Origin: Oscillospiraceae bacterium
GTDB taxonomy: Bacteria; Bacillota; Clostridia; TANB77; CAG-508
Assembly (NCBI GenBank): GCA_009778695.1
Contig: WRFS01000005.1
Span: 1-64,000, forward strand
Direction: 5' to 3'
Length of the DNA: 64,000 nt
Shown: one piece after another, positions 9,454-20,196 of the stretch
Numbering within the stretch: position 1 is the stretch's first letter
Layout: every line of letters begins with the position of its first letter
The notes under the pieces: model-generated
Told to the model about the DNA's origin: nothing
Seen by the model: the letters and a program-made list of their open reading frames with translations, nothing else
Database searches by the model: none
Translations under genes and position numbers: made by a program

Positions 9454-10449
9454 CAGATGTTCCACAGCCTTGCTTTTAGCAAATGCTTCTGCCTGTTTAA
9501 TAGTACAATAAAATGAATACTCATCGCTACTTCCATGTGCTTTTACAACAGGTCTTTTTACTCCTAAAAACAATGCTCCTCCGTATTCTCTATAATCCAT
9601 TGTTTTCGCAAACCTCTTTATTGCTGGCAATGTTGGAATAGATGCAATCATGCTTAATATATTTCTTTTTAAGCTTTTCGTTAGATTCTTTTTAACGAGT
9701 TTTCCCATTCCTTCCATTGTTTTTAAAAATACATTTCCAGTAAATCCATCTGTTATAAGTGCATCTATTGCACCTGAAAAAACATCTCTTGCTTCTATAC
9801 TTCCTACAAAATTAATTCCATATTTATCAGAATTTTGTTTTAATTCTTGAAAAGTCTCTTTAACTAATTCATTACCTTTATTTTCCTCGGTGCCTATATT
9901 TAATAATCCAATTCTAGGAGATTTTATTTCACATGCATCACTTAAATATATGCTCGCCATTTGTGCGAACTGAATTAAATTAATTGGTCTGCAATTTGTA
10001 TTAGAGCCAGCATCAATAAGCAAAAACCCATGTGCTTCAGATGGTAACATTGTTGTAATTGCCGGTCTATCTATTCCTTTAATCCTCCCTACCAACAAAG
10101 TTGCTCCTGTCAATAAAGCTCCTGTATTCCCAGCAGAAATAAACACATCTCCTTCATTTTTGTTTAACATATCAAACCCAACAACCATGGAAGAATCTTT
10201 TTTGCTTCTTATTGCTTGTGTTGGAATTTCACCCATTTCAATAACTTCAGTTGCATGCTTTATTTTTAATTTTGAAGAAATATCGGATAACTTTTCTACA
10301 TCACATATTTCTTTCACTTTTTTATTTATAACCTCTTCTTGCCCCACCAAAATTATCTCTGAATCAATTTCTTTTATTGCCTCTACTGCTCCTTTTATAA
10401 CTGCATCTGGTGCATTGTCACCACCCATTGCATCTATTAATATTTTCAT
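9436..10449 (-). CDS. plsX: Phosphate acyltransferase PlsX
   Basis: PlsX makes acyl-phosphate from acyl-ACP for phospholipid synthesis. 337 residues, family-like throughout: MKILIDAMGGDNAPDA at the start, then HATEVIEMGEIPTQA, SAGNTGALL, DAGSNTNCRP, GLLNIGTEENKGNEL and VKAHGSSDEYSF. The C-terminal four residues (RGYL) and the stop are encoded by REP copy c, so the natural C-terminus has been replaced. This includes CGG at 9450-9448; a +1 shift there would add about 14 residues instead. The RBS is weak. The usual plsX partners (rpmF, fabD, acpP) are not adjacent. Confidence 0.94.
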   Translation of the reverse strand: MKILIDAMGGDNAPDAVIKGAVEAIKEIDSEIILVGQEEVINKKVKEICDVEKLSDISSKLKIKHATEVIEMGEIPTQAIRSKKDSSMVVGFDMLNKNEGDVFISAGNTGALLTGATLLVGRIKGIDRPAITTMLPSEAHGFLLIDAGSNTNCRPINLIQFAQMASIYLSDACEIKSPRIGLLNIGTEENKGNELVKETFQELKQNSDKYGINFVGSIEARDVFSGAIDALITDGFTGNVFLKTMEGMGKLVKKNLTKSLKRNILSMIASIPTLPAIKRFAKTMDYREYGGALFLGVKRPVVKAHGSSDEYSFYCTIKQAEAFAKSKAVEHLGRGYL

Positions 10450-10702
10450 ATTTGCCTGAAAGTTTTTTATTTTAAAACTTTCTCTCCTTCCATTTTGAAA
10501 TTTCTTATTCGATTTGATTTTTATAAAAATTGATTTATTACTTTTATTATTTTACTATATATATGAAAAATAAGCAAGGTAAATACTAAAAAGTTTATAA
10601 AATAAAACTGTCAAAACATTTTTATTTCTAGTCAAAAACTTACAAATAAACAGTATAAAATTGTTGCAATTGCAAAACATACTGAAGAGGGTGGCTTGAT
10701 GA

Positions 10703-11053
10703 ATGATGTTTAAAAAATCTGCAATAGGACTTTTTGCAGGATTAATATCTGGAATGTTTGGAGCAGGTGGTGGTTTAGTACTTTTATCAATATTCGTGCA
10801 TATTTTAAAATTAGAAGAAAAAGAAGCAAGAGCAACCACAATTGCAAGCATATTACCAATGGCTACGGTCACTGGTATTTTTTATTCAAGCAATAATTTA
10901 ATAGAATGGAATTTAGCTATAAAGTGTGCAATTGGTGGCATTATTGGTGCAATAATCGGTACAAGATTGTTGAAGCTTTTATCAAACACAGTATTGAGAG
11001 GACTTTTTGTCGTATTTTTAGTATATATTTCTTTTAAATTTATTATGGGATAA
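10703..11053 (+). CDS. Half-size TauE/SafE-type membrane transporter
   Basis: 116 residues, about half the usual TauE/SafE length, with four hydrophobic segments. The family motif FAGLISGMFGAGGGLVLLS lies at about residues 10-28, followed by KEARATTIASILP. The family exports or imports small anions such as sulfite; the substrate here is unknown. A second half-size gene follows (11354) with two palindromic elements between, so the two products may form a heterodimeric transporter. Start ATG with GAGGGTGG upstream. Confidence 0.8.
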   Translation: MMFKKSAIGLFAGLISGMFGAGGGLVLLSIFVHILKLEEKEARATTIASILPMATVTGIFYSSNNLIEWNLAIKCAIGGIIGAIIGTRLLKLLSNTVLRGLFVVFLVYISFKFIMG

Positions 11054-11060
11054 AATATCC

Positions 11061-11175
11061 GCTCTTAGAGGTTAGTATATGATTTTAAAAAAACTCCTCC
11101 AAGTCAAGGGGTAATCCGTATGCCTCAAAGGGCTGTCGTTCGCTTTTTTAAAATCATATACTAACCTCTAAGAGC
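11061..11175. repeat. Palindromic element, copy P4
   Basis: Arms GCTCTTAGAGGTTAGTATAT... and exact complement. Core in inverted orientation, type GGGGTAATCCGTATGCC. Only 27 bp from P5, which has the opposite core orientation. Confidence 0.9.
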
Positions 11176-11202
11176 TACTGATTAACACTTTTTAGTAAAG
11201 TA

Positions 11203-11315
11203 GCCACTGGGGTATAGTATAGCTTTTAAAAAGGTGAGCGACAGCCCTTTGAGGCCCATGGAGTCTTCGGAGGCTTGGAGGAGCCTTTTTAAAAGCTATA
11301 CTATACCCCAGTGGC
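11203..11315. repeat. Palindromic element, copy P5
   Basis: Arms GCCACTGGGGTATAGTATAG... and exact complement. Core CGACAGCCCTTTGAGGCCCA, then TGGAGTCTTCGGAGGCTTGG. Confidence 0.9.
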
Positions 11316-11353
11316 GGTAATTTATATCTATATAGAAAGGCGGACATAACACT

Positions 11354-11744
11354 ATGGAAATTATCGCAGGAATAATAGCCGGAATTATTGGAAGCATAGG
11401 ATTAGGACGGCAGCACTGTATTAATCCTAATCCTATCCATGTTTATTGGAATTGAACAACACATTGCCCAAGCAACAAACATAATATTTTTCGTACCAAT
11501 GGCAATAATTTCAGTTGCAATAAACATAAAACACAAACTAATAAAATGGAAAATTGCAATTCCAATAATTATTGCAGGAATAATTGGAGCCATAATTGGA
11601 GCTGAATTTTCAGTAAAATTAGACTCACCACACCTAAAAAAATATTTTGGAATTTTTTTAAGTCTAATTACAATTTACGAAATTTATCATTTATTTATAG
11701 AGTATAAAATTAAAAAAAAAAGAAATAATATTAATAATAAATAA
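11354..11744 (+). CDS. Half-size TauE/SafE-type transporter, read through a CGG +1 frameshift
   Basis: From ATG 11354 the first frame reads MEIIAGIIAGIIGSIGLG and then, via an in-frame CGG (11408-11410), a short unrelated tail that stops. Skipping the C gives GGA-GGC-AGC and opens the frame to 11744: GSTVLILILSMFIGIEQ...QATNIIFFVP. This restores the glycine-rich GLGG(S/G) motif and the QATN motif of the family. The joined product is about 129 residues with four hydrophobic segments and a Lys/Asn-rich tail, a counterpart of the 10703 gene. The RBS is weak. No other defect is seen. Confidence 0.82.
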
Positions 11745-11776
11745 AATTATTATAAAAGGTGAAATGGGGAGGAAAT

Positions 11777-11917
11777 ATGTGTATGAAATTTATAAAAGGT
11801 ATGATTGTTGGTGCAATGATTACAACTGGAGTTGTTATGGTATGTACAGACATGGAAGGACATAAAACATTATTGCAAAAAGGCAGAAAATTCGCAAGAA
11901 AAATGGGAATAATGTAG
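11777..11917 (+). CDS. Small membrane protein (46 aa)
   Basis: ATG at 11777 with GGGGAGG upstream. The product has one hydrophobic segment (KGMIVGAMITTGVVMVCTD) followed by a basic tail (LLQKGRKFARKMG). It resembles the short, YtxH-like one-pass proteins common in Clostridia. Function unknown. It follows the second transporter half closely and could share its transcript. Confidence 0.55.
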   Translation: MCMKFIKGMIVGAMITTGVVMVCTDMEGHKTLLQKGRKFARKMGIM

Positions 11918-12015
11918 TGGAAAGATTATAAAAATAATAAAACATTCTATAATATCCTTGACAATTAGTATCAAATATAGTATTATTGTAATATAGTAAA
12001 TAAGGAGCAATAAGA

Positions 12016-12255
12016 ATGCCAAGTGTGGAGAAAATAATACAAAAAATGAAAAATCAACCTAACGGAATAATATTACAAGAAGCTGAGAAGGTTCTTAAAA
12101 ATTTTGGATACCAAAAACAGCGAACCAAAGGGTCTCATAATATATTTTACAACGATATGGATGAATCTATAAATATTCCCGTACATGGCAAAGGACAAAT
12201 AAAACCTATATATGTAAAAAAGATATTAGATAAAATTGAAGAGGGGAGTAAATAA
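12016..12255 (+). CDS. hicA: HicA-type toxin
   Basis: 79 residues with the double-stranded RNA-binding-like fold: KVLKNFGYQKQRTKGSHNIF holds the catalytic His (GSHNIF), and IPVHGKGQIKPIYVKKIL closes the domain. HicA is an mRNA interferase. A perfect-looking promoter lies upstream (TTGACA-17-TATAGT-like, about 11957-11985). The hicB antitoxin follows after one base. The N-terminus is somewhat longer than the minimal HicA. Confidence 0.9.
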   Translation: MPSVEKIIQKMKNQPNGIILQEAEKVLKNFGYQKQRTKGSHNIFYNDMDESINIPVHGKGQIKPIYVKKILDKIEEGSK

Positions 12256-12256
12256 A

Positions 12257-12598
12257 ATGACAGTTAAAGATTATATGAATTTACCATATACTATAAAATT
12301 AAAATTCATAGAAGATGGAAGTGGCAAATATTATTTTGCAAGTATTGATGAATTGGATGGATGTTGGGCAGATGGAGAAACGCAAGAAGAAGCATTAGAA
12401 AGTTTGAAAGAAGCTATGGAGTTATGGCTTGAAGTATCGTTAGAACATAACAATACTATACCATTACCAGTAGAAAGAAACTATAGTGGAAGATTTGTTG
12501 TAAGAATACCAAAATCACTACACCACAAACTAGCACAAAAAGCAGAGGAAGAAGGTATTTCTCTTAATCAATATGCACTATATAAATTAAGTATTTGA
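12257..12598 (+). CDS. hicB: HicB-type antitoxin
   Basis: 113 residues from ATG 12257, with GAGGGGAG overlapping the end of hicA. The N-terminal half is the degenerate RNase-H-like HicB domain (YYFASIDELDGCWADGETQ EEAL), and the C-terminal half is a ribbon-helix-helix DNA-binding domain (RIPKSLHHKLAQKAEEEG). It neutralises HicA and represses the operon. Both genes appear intact. Confidence 0.9.
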   Translation: MTVKDYMNLPYTIKLKFIEDGSGKYYFASIDELDGCWADGETQEEALESLKEAMELWLEVSLEHNNTIPLPVERNYSGRFVVRIPKSLHHKLAQKAEEEGISLNQYALYKLSI

Positions 12599-12823
12599 TT
12601 ACCTTGTAATGCAATTGTCACAAAAAAATAATATACTTGTAACAAATGCCTAAAATACTTAAAATTGCACACATACAGCCCACTTGGTGCGTTCCATATT
12701 CATGTACAAACAAAAAAATATATGTTATTATTTAAATGTAGAAATGTTTGGAAAATTCTACATTTAATTTTTTTTACTTTTACAAAATTAAATTCCTTTC
12801 ATGTACCAAAAACGGGGGTTGTA

Positions 12824-14764
12824 ATGATGAAAAATAATAATAATAAAGGAGTTACTTTATTAGCACTAATAATAACAGTAATAGTCATGTTACTCTTAGT
12901 AGGAGTAGCAATATATGGCATAAACAATTTTGGATTACTTAACAAAGCAGGCCAAGTAAAAAGTATGTATGACAATTCTTATAATGAAGAGGAGATTGGT
13001 AGTGTAACCGATGCATTACATAAAAGTATAACTGGTCCAACAGGCGGAAGCACAGCAATAGGAGATATAACAATAACTCCAAGTACAACAAGCTGGGCAC
13101 CATCAGTAATAATAACTATAGAAACCACAACACAAGTGGATGGATATTCAATATATTACAAAACAAATGATATATTATCATGGACTAAATATACTGGTCC
13201 AATAACAATATCGAAAAATGAAAGAGTTCAAGCATGTTTACAAAAAGACTCTGAACAAGGCAATCCCGTGTATTATGATGTAACAAATATAGATACATTA
13301 GCTCCAGTAATAGAAAGTGCAACAGGAAGCACAGATACAAGAAGCGATGGAGTAATCACAGTAACAGGAATAACAGACCCAAAAGATTCCACTGGTACCA
13401 GTGGCACAAGTGGAATAAAAGGATATTATGTAGCTCAAAGCACCGTTAAAACACCACCAGATGCTACAAGTAATCAATGGATAAGTTTAAATGGAGCAGA
13501 CAACTTTACATATCCTGCAACAAATGGAACATATATTGTCTGGGTAATAGATAATGCAGGAAATATAACACAAATTGGAACACAAACCAAACCAATAACA
13601 GTAAGCAATGTAGTAGGAAATGCAGTTATAACCGCATATAATGATTTAACAATAGTAGCGGGAAACAAAGCAACTCCTACTCTAAAATACTCAGGTGTAG
13701 CAAATACAATTACTTATTCAAGTAATAATACAGGGATATCAACTATAAATAGTTCTACTGGTGAAGTGACTGGTATATCAGCGGGAACAGCAACTATGAC
13801 AGTAACAATGACCAATTATGATAACACGGTAGTAACAGCGACATGCACAGTAACAGTACAAACAGCAGTTGCGAGAACGGACTTACCAACAGGTTCAATT
13901 TATTATGCAAGTTTACAAGCAGCAATAAATGCAGTGCCGACAACCAATGTTCAAACGACAGTATTGTTATTAACGAACACAACAGAGTCTATAACAATAT
14001 CATCAAACAATAACGTAAATTTGAATTTGAATAGTAAAACAATAAATTATAGTAATGCTACTAACAACGCTATTTGTGTAAATATTAATGGAGGTGGAAC
14101 CTGCACAATAACAAATGGAACAATATCTGCAAATTCCAGCGGTGGATATGTTAATGGTATATCGAATATTGGAACATGCACAATAACAAATGTAACAATA
14201 TCTGCAAATTCTAGCACTGACAATGCTACTGGTATAGTGAATGTTGGAACATGTACAATAACAAATGCAACAATATCCGCACATGTTAGTGATGTGGGAG
14301 TCTGTTTTGGTATACAAAATGATGGCTCCTGTACAATAACAGGTGGAAGCATATCGGCAACTCATGGTAACTCTTTTCAATACGATGTATGGAATGTTGG
14401 TACTACGTTAATAACGGATTGTTCAATAACAACAGGATATCTCTGTACCTATGGTAATTCTGCTAGTACGATTAAAATAACTACCACTCCTGGCACTGGA
14501 TATAAAATTGAATGTTATGTAGAAAAGAATGTCACTGACGCTCAATTTCCAACATGGTGGACTGCAGATCAAACTAATACCATTTATTGGTATCAAGCTA
14601 CAAAACAAACAAGTCAAATAGCTGATTCCACTAATGACTGCTGGGTATGTACAGTAAATATTGCTAATCACCAATATCACACAGGATTATATACTACTCA
14701 TATTTATAACACAATACAAAATGGCACAAGTACATTCATAACAGGATTTAATGTAAACATATAA
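12824..14764 (+). CDS. Prepilin-anchored surface protein with Big2 and beta-helix repeats
   Basis: I start at ATG-ATG 12824 because the protein then begins with a type-IV-prepilin-like leader: short Asn/Lys-rich head, KGVTLLALIITVIVMLLLVG, and an extracytoplasmic remainder. 646 residues. About residues 85-130 form an Fn3/chitobiase-like segment (VDGYSIYYKTND). A bacterial Ig-like Big2 domain (ITYSSNNTGIS, GISAGTATMTV) follows at about 270-350. From about 410, near-repeats of TCTITNGTISANS look like rungs of a right-handed parallel beta-helix. An adhesin or surface-display role is inferred. A related leader occurs in the protein at 58696-60192. Confidence 0.75.
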   Translation: MMKNNNNKGVTLLALIITVIVMLLLVGVAIYGINNFGLLNKAGQVKSMYDNSYNEEEIGSVTDALHKSITGPTGGSTAIGDITITPSTTSWAPSVIITIETTTQVDGYSIYYKTNDILSWTKYTGPITISKNERVQACLQKDSEQGNPVYYDVTNIDTLAPVIESATGSTDTRSDGVITVTGITDPKDSTGTSGTSGIKGYYVAQSTVKTPPDATSNQWISLNGADNFTYPATNGTYIVWVIDNAGNITQIGTQTKPITVSNVVGNAVITAYNDLTIVAGNKATPTLKYSGVANTITYSSNNTGISTINSSTGEVTGISAGTATMTVTMTNYDNTVVTATCTVTVQTAVARTDLPTGSIYYASLQAAINAVPTTNVQTTVLLLTNTTESITISSNNNVNLNLNSKTINYSNATNNAICVNINGGGTCTITNGTISANSSGGYVNGISNIGTCTITNVTISANSSTDNATGIVNVGTCTITNATISAHVSDVGVCFGIQNDGSCTITGGSISATHGNSFQYDVWNVGTTLITDCSITTGYLCTYGNSASTIKITTTPGTGYKIECYVEKNVTDAQFPTWWTADQTNTIYWYQATKQTSQIADSTNDCWVCTVNIANHQYHTGLYTTHIYNTIQNGTSTFITGFNVNI

Positions 14765-14776
14765 ATCCCCTTAACC

Positions 14777-14813
14777 GGGTGGTTATCTTTAAAAGTAGCC
14801 ACCCTTTTATTTT
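14777..14813 (+). terminator. Rho-independent terminator
   Basis: GGGTGGTTA, loop, TAGCCACCC, then TTTTATTTT, directly after the surface-protein gene. Confidence 0.8.
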
Positions 14814-14920
14814 GATAAGATTTCATCTTGTTTTTTACCTTGCTATTTTTTTGTGTTTGTAGTAAAATGTACACATAGTTGAAGATAGATTAATTAAACA
14901 AACAGAAGGGAGGATTTAAT

Positions 14921-16054
14921 TTGAAGTTAGATAAATTCAAATCAGGAATATACTTGCAACAAGACAATTACAAAAGTTTTCTACCAACTAAAATTAATGA
15001 AGACTTTGAATATGATGATATGCTAATTAATAAATTATTGGCTGAAGCAGAAAGAGAATTGTCAAAATTAAACACATATGCAAAATTGCTTCCAAATATT
15101 GACTTATATATAAAAATGCATGTTTTAGTAGAAGCAAGCAAATCCTCAAAAATAGAAGGAACAAAAACGAGCATAGAAGAAAATCTGATGGACGAAAACG
15201 ATATCGACCCCGAAAAAAGAGATGACTGGGAAGAAGTCCAAAATTATGTTAAAGCCCTGAATTATGGCGTTGATAAGATTTACAATGAATTACCATTATG
15301 TAACAGACTAATTAGAGATGTTCACAGAATTTTATTGAGTGGTGTACGCGGTAAATACAAGCAACCAGGAGAATTTAGAAAAAGTCAAAATTGGATTGGT
15401 GGTTCAACATTAAACGATGCAGTTTATATTCCTCCACACGTAAACAATTTAGCAGATTTAATGACAGACTTGGAGAAATTTATTAACAATGATAAGTTAT
15501 TGGTACCTGACTTAATTAAAATTGCTATAATACACTATCAATTTGAAACAATACACCCATTCTTAGATGGTAATGGCAGAGTTGGCAGACTTATAATACC
15601 ATTATATTTACAAAGCAAAGGAATGCTTGATAAACCTTGTTTATATATCTCTGATTTTTTTGAAAAAAATAGAGCTTCCTATTATGATGCATTATCTAAA
15701 GTAAGGGAAAGTAATGATATAATTCATTGGATTAAATTTTTTTTAAATGGAATAATTGAAACATCAAAAACAGGTTCAGATAAGTTTGAAAAAATTGTTT
15801 CTCTGAAAGAAGAAACTGATAAAAAAGTAAAAGAACTAAATGGAAAAGTGACTAATTACGATTTAATTATGAATTGCTTTTATTCGGAACCACAGTTATC
15901 AATGAAAAAAATGAGAGTTTTAACAAATATAAATGAACCAACTTTACGAAGAAGTATAAATGAATTAATAAAAAATAATATGATAATTGAAATAACTGGT
16001 AGTGAAAGAAATAGATTATTTAGTTTTAAGAATTATATTGATTTATTCAAATAA
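14921..16054 (+). CDS. Fic-domain AMP-transferase with N-terminal inhibitory motif
   Basis: 377 residues, TTG start with GGGAGGA upstream. The Fic_N-like region contains the autoinhibitory helix motif SSKIEGTKTSIEE (about residues 72-84), which blocks ATP until relieved. The catalytic loop is HPFLDGNGRVGRL (about 212-224), matching HxFx(D/E)GNGRxxR with all residues in place. The C-terminal winged-helix-like domain (SMKKMRVLTNINEPTLRRS) could bind DNA. Such proteins AMPylate targets and often autoregulate. The target is unknown. Intact and apparently single-gene. Confidence 0.9.
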   Translation: MKLDKFKSGIYLQQDNYKSFLPTKINEDFEYDDMLINKLLAEAERELSKLNTYAKLLPNIDLYIKMHVLVEASKSSKIEGTKTSIEENLMDENDIDPEKRDDWEEVQNYVKALNYGVDKIYNELPLCNRLIRDVHRILLSGVRGKYKQPGEFRKSQNWIGGSTLNDAVYIPPHVNNLADLMTDLEKFINNDKLLVPDLIKIAIIHYQFETIHPFLDGNGRVGRLIIPLYLQSKGMLDKPCLYISDFFEKNRASYYDALSKVRESNDIIHWIKFFLNGIIETSKTGSDKFEKIVSLKEETDKKVKELNGKVTNYDLIMNCFYSEPQLSMKKMRVLTNINEPTLRRSINELIKNNMIIEITGSERNRLFSFKNYIDLFK

Positions 16055-16070
16055 CAATATAATTAAAATT

Positions 16071-17570
<1,500 letters not shown>

Positions 17571-17676
17571 AAATAAGGTAACGGAATAAAAAAATATAAA
17601 GGTATCTAAAATATTATCGTAAGTATGTAGAATAGTGCGAGTGGAGAGTTACCAGTTAATACTTTTTAACAGAGTA

Positions 17677-17789
17677 GCTTGTTGAGAGTAGTATCCGTTT
17701 TTAAAAAGCGTACGACAGCCCTTTGAGGCCCATGGAGTCCCCAGAGGCTTGGAGAAGCTTTTTAAAAACAGATACTACTCTCAACAAGC
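17677..17789. repeat. Palindromic element, copy P6
   Basis: Arms GCTTGTTGAGAGTAGTATC... and complement with one mismatch. Core CGACAGCCCTTTGAGGCCCA. Located 107 bp downstream of eno. The rest of the 17571-17935 gap holds only the outer arms (TTACCAGTTAATAC; GTGTTAAGTAATAACAG) and a promoter-like stretch (GTATAATAC near 17870). Confidence 0.9.
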
Positions 17790-17935
17790 GGACATTTTAC
17801 AGAAAAGTGTTAAGTAATAACAGTGGATATTGGTGTTGTCTCCTCCCTATTGATTTTTGGTATTTTTTCGTGTATAATACAATTATGTAAATTTATATTA
17901 AAACTACTAACCTTTATCCTTTTTAGGAGGACAGT

Positions 17936-18103
17936 ATGATTGAAATTACTATTGGCATTATAATTTTGATACTGTTTGTTTTGTTAATTTTATCATCGTT
18001 GTTTTTGCTTCATGGCTTTGCGGGAATTTTGGTGTGCTATGTGTACCTTAAAACCGCAATTCAACGGATAGTCAGATGGCTAACAGGAAAAAACGACAAG
18101 TAG
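17936..18103 (+). CDS. Small one-pass membrane protein (55 aa)
   Basis: ATG 17936 with a strong RBS (AGGAGGA) and its own terminator right after the stop. The first about 37 residues are strongly hydrophobic (Ile/Leu/Phe), ending in a basic tail (RIVRWLTGKNDK). Codon 44 is CGG (18065-18067). If CGG triggers a +1 shift here, the next codons would be GGA-TAG and the protein would end as ...AIQG. Base composition is richer in G and T than its neighbours. I do not recognise a family. Confidence 0.5.
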   Translation: MIEITIGIIILILFVLLILSSLFLLHGFAGILVCYVYLKTAIQRIVRWLTGKNDK

Positions 18104-18109
18104 TTTTTT

Positions 18110-18138
18110 GGGAGACCTCATTCAGGTCTCCCATTTTC
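18110..18138 (+). terminator. Rho-independent terminator
   Basis: GGGAGACCT-CATTC-AGGTCTCCC followed by ATTTTCT, directly after the small ORF. Confidence 0.85.
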
Positions 18139-18140
18139 TA

Positions 18141-18169
18141 TTGACATTTTTATTAAAAATATATATAAT
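18141..18169 (+). promoter_or_regulatory. Promoter of glyA
   Basis: TTGACA (18141-18146), 17-bp spacer, TATAAT (18164-18169), 27 bp before the glyA start. No glycine riboswitch or T-box is visible in this short leader. Confidence 0.85.
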
Positions 18170-18195
18170 TTAGAAATATATGAGGAGGTATTTAA

Positions 18196-19431
18196 ATGAA
18201 TTTTGATGAACTAAAAAAGGAAGATATTCAAGTGTATGACGCTATACAAGCAGAGTTGAAGAGACAACAGAACAAATTAGAGTTAATAGCATCAGAAAAT
18301 TTTGTTAGTGAAGCAGTAATGCAAGCCATGGGGAGTTACATGACAAATAAATATGCAGAAGGTTACCCAGGAGCCAGGTACTATGGTGGATGCGAACACG
18401 TAGACACGGTAGAGGCGTTAGCAATTGAAAGAGTAAAAAAGTTATTTAATGCAGAACATGCAAATGTTCAGCCACATTCAGGGGCACAAGCAAATATGGC
18501 TGTGTATTTGGCTGCAATAGAACCAGGAGATACAGTATTAGGACTGAACTTATCCCATGGAGGTCATTTAACGCATGGAAGTAAAGTAAATTCTTCAGGG
18601 AAGTTATATAATTTTATAGCCTATAATGTGAAAAAAGAAGATGGTCGTATAGACTATGAAGAAGCCGAAAGACTAGCTATGGAGCATAAACCAAAGCTTA
18701 TTGTAACTGGTGCAAGTGCATACCCTAGAATTATAGATTTTAAAAAATTCAAAGAAATTGCAGATAAATGTGGAGCTATGTTAATGGTAGATATGGCACA
18801 TATTGCTGGTTTAGTGGCAGTAGGTTTACATCCCAATCCAGTAGAAGTAGCAGACTTTGTAACAAGCACAACACATAAAACTTTAAGGGGTCCAAGGGGC
18901 GGCCTTATATTGTGTAAAGAACAATATGCGAAAGCTATTGATAAAGCATTATTTCCAGGAACACAAGGTGGTCCGTTAATGCATGTTATAGCAGCAAAAG
19001 CAGTATGCTTTAAAGAAGCACTTTCACCTGAATTCAAAACTTATCAGGAACAAATTATAAAAAATGCAAAAGCTATGTCTGATGAATTAGTAAAGTTAGG
19101 ATTTAACTTAGTATCTGGCGGAACGGATAATCATTTAATGCTGATAGATTTAAGAAACAAAGGACTTACAGGAAAAGAAGTATCAGATAGGCTAGATAAA
19201 GTAAATATAACAGTAAATAAAAATTCAGTTCCATTTGATACAGAAAAATCAACTGTTACAAGTGGCATAAGAGTTGGTACCCCAGCAATTACTACAAGGG
19301 GATTGGTTGAAGAAGATTGCAAAGAAATTGCACAATTGATAAATTTAGCCTGCGGAGACTTTGAGAAGAATAAAGATGAAATAATTAAGAGAGTTGAAGT
19401 TATTTGTAAAAAGTATCCATTGTATGAATAA
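18196..19431 (+). CDS. glyA: Serine hydroxymethyltransferase
   Basis: A PLP enzyme converting serine and tetrahydrofolate to glycine and methylene-THF. 411 residues. Motifs: [32 protein letters not shown], the PLP-lysine segment [14 protein letters not shown] and the C-terminal [13 protein letters not shown]. Strong RBS (GAGGAGGT) and its own promoter, so it is a monocistronic unit. Complete and in frame, with no in-frame CGG. Confidence 0.97.
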   Translation: MNFDELKKEDIQVYDAIQAELKRQQNKLELIASENFVSEAVMQAMGSYMTNKYAEGYPGARYYGGCEHVDTVEALAIERVKKLFNAEHANVQPHSGAQANMAVYLAAIEPGDTVLGLNLSHGGHLTHGSKVNSSGKLYNFIAYNVKKEDGRIDYEEAERLAMEHKPKLIVTGASAYPRIIDFKKFKEIADKCGAMLMVDMAHIAGLVAVGLHPNPVEVADFVTSTTHKTLRGPRGGLILCKEQYAKAIDKALFPGTQGGPLMHVIAAKAVCFKEALSPEFKTYQEQIIKNAKAMSDELVKLGFNLVSGGTDNHLMLIDLRNKGLTGKEVSDRLDKVNITVNKNSVPFDTEKSTVTSGIRVGTPAITTRGLVEEDCKEIAQLINLACGDFEKNKDEIIKRVEVICKKYPLYE

Positions 19432-19542
19432 TATAAAAAGTATAGAGTAGCGCAAACGGAGAGATATGTTGTCCGAGGTACGAGGAAACATATCTCGCAG
19501 TGGGAGCGAACTATTGTAATGTGGCATATTAGTACAAATACC

Positions 19543-19590
19543 AAAAAAAAAGGATATCCCAGAATAAAAATTCTAGGATATCTTCTTCTT
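19543..19590. terminator. Bidirectional terminator
   Basis: GGATATCCCAGAAT, AAAA loop, ATTCTAGGATATC, with an A tract on one side and a T-rich stretch on the other. It lies between convergent glyA and the 19643 gene. Confidence 0.75.
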
Positions 19591-19642
19591 GTCAGCAATC
19601 ATCTAATTAGATGATGCTGCTTACTCCCAATAAACCTATTGT

Positions 19643-20008
19643 CTATTCCAGCCACCCATCTGCACTACTGCCTTTTAAATCAAATCCACTCTCTATCAAC
19701 ATCAAGCAAAGCAGCTCAACATCACGGAAATCGTCTCCACTCAATCGTTCTGTCGGCACTAAATACCTTGTGTCGTCAGGTCTTTGATAGACGATTCCAT
19801 CCGTTGTAACAGCCAATTTCTCATCTTCGTCTTCTTTTGACCACGCATCCTTCAGGCAATCAAAATTCAACGGTTCATTCCCATCCTCGAAAAAATACGG
19901 ATTATCAAATTCAGCACAAGAGCCTTGCAAACTTACCACGCATTCTTTTACTTCACAGTAATTCGCATTTGATCGATTCATACAAAACTCACACGTTGGA
20001 CGTTCCAT
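19643..20008 (-). CDS. Hypothetical acidic protein with Cys-rich N-terminus (121 aa)
   Basis: ATG 20008 with a weak, AT-rich upstream region. The N-terminal 31 residues carry five cysteines (PTCEFCMNRSNANYC, then EC and SC), suggestive of a metal-binding knuckle. The rest is acidic (KEDEDEK) and ends KGSSADGWLE. The gene is visibly richer in G+C than its neighbours and uses codons such as CCG-free but C-ending triplets, suggesting transfer. No family recognised. It is flanked by strong hairpins on both sides. Confidence 0.55.
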   Translation of the reverse strand: MERPTCEFCMNRSNANYCEVKECVVSLQGSCAEFDNPYFFEDGNEPLNFDCLKDAWSKEDEDEKLAVTTDGIVYQRPDDTRYLVPTERLSGDDFRDVELLCLMLIESGFDLKGSSADGWLE

Positions 20009-20110
20009 AACCTACCTCATATTAGAAGTTTATTGGTTTGAAAAACTACACAGTTCTATAAATATAATACCACATTTCTGTCGAAAAAGCAAACTGAGCA
20101 GGACAATTTT

Positions 20111-20164
20111 CATGGTCATTTTATAAAATATTACAATTTTGTAATATTCGATGAAATGACCATG
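20111..20164. terminator. Long near-perfect hairpin, probable terminator of the ABC-F gene
   Basis: CATGGTCATTT...AATATTACAA / TTGTAATATT...AAATGACCATG, about 24-bp arms with one small bulge. It lies 33 bp after the ABC-F stop and 100 bp before the start of the 19643-20008 gene. Confidence 0.6.
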
Positions 20165-20196
20165 GACAATTTCAAGCCAAAAGTGTTACTCGTAAC

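Noticed and set aside
12016-12598. Type I toxin or riboswitch before hicA
   Set aside because: Only a promoter is visible; no conserved structured leader or peptide can be supported.
14003-14380. Minus-strand Cys-rich frames opposite the beta-helix gene
   Set aside because: Shadow frames produced by the ACA/ACC-rich repeats of the real gene on the plus strand.
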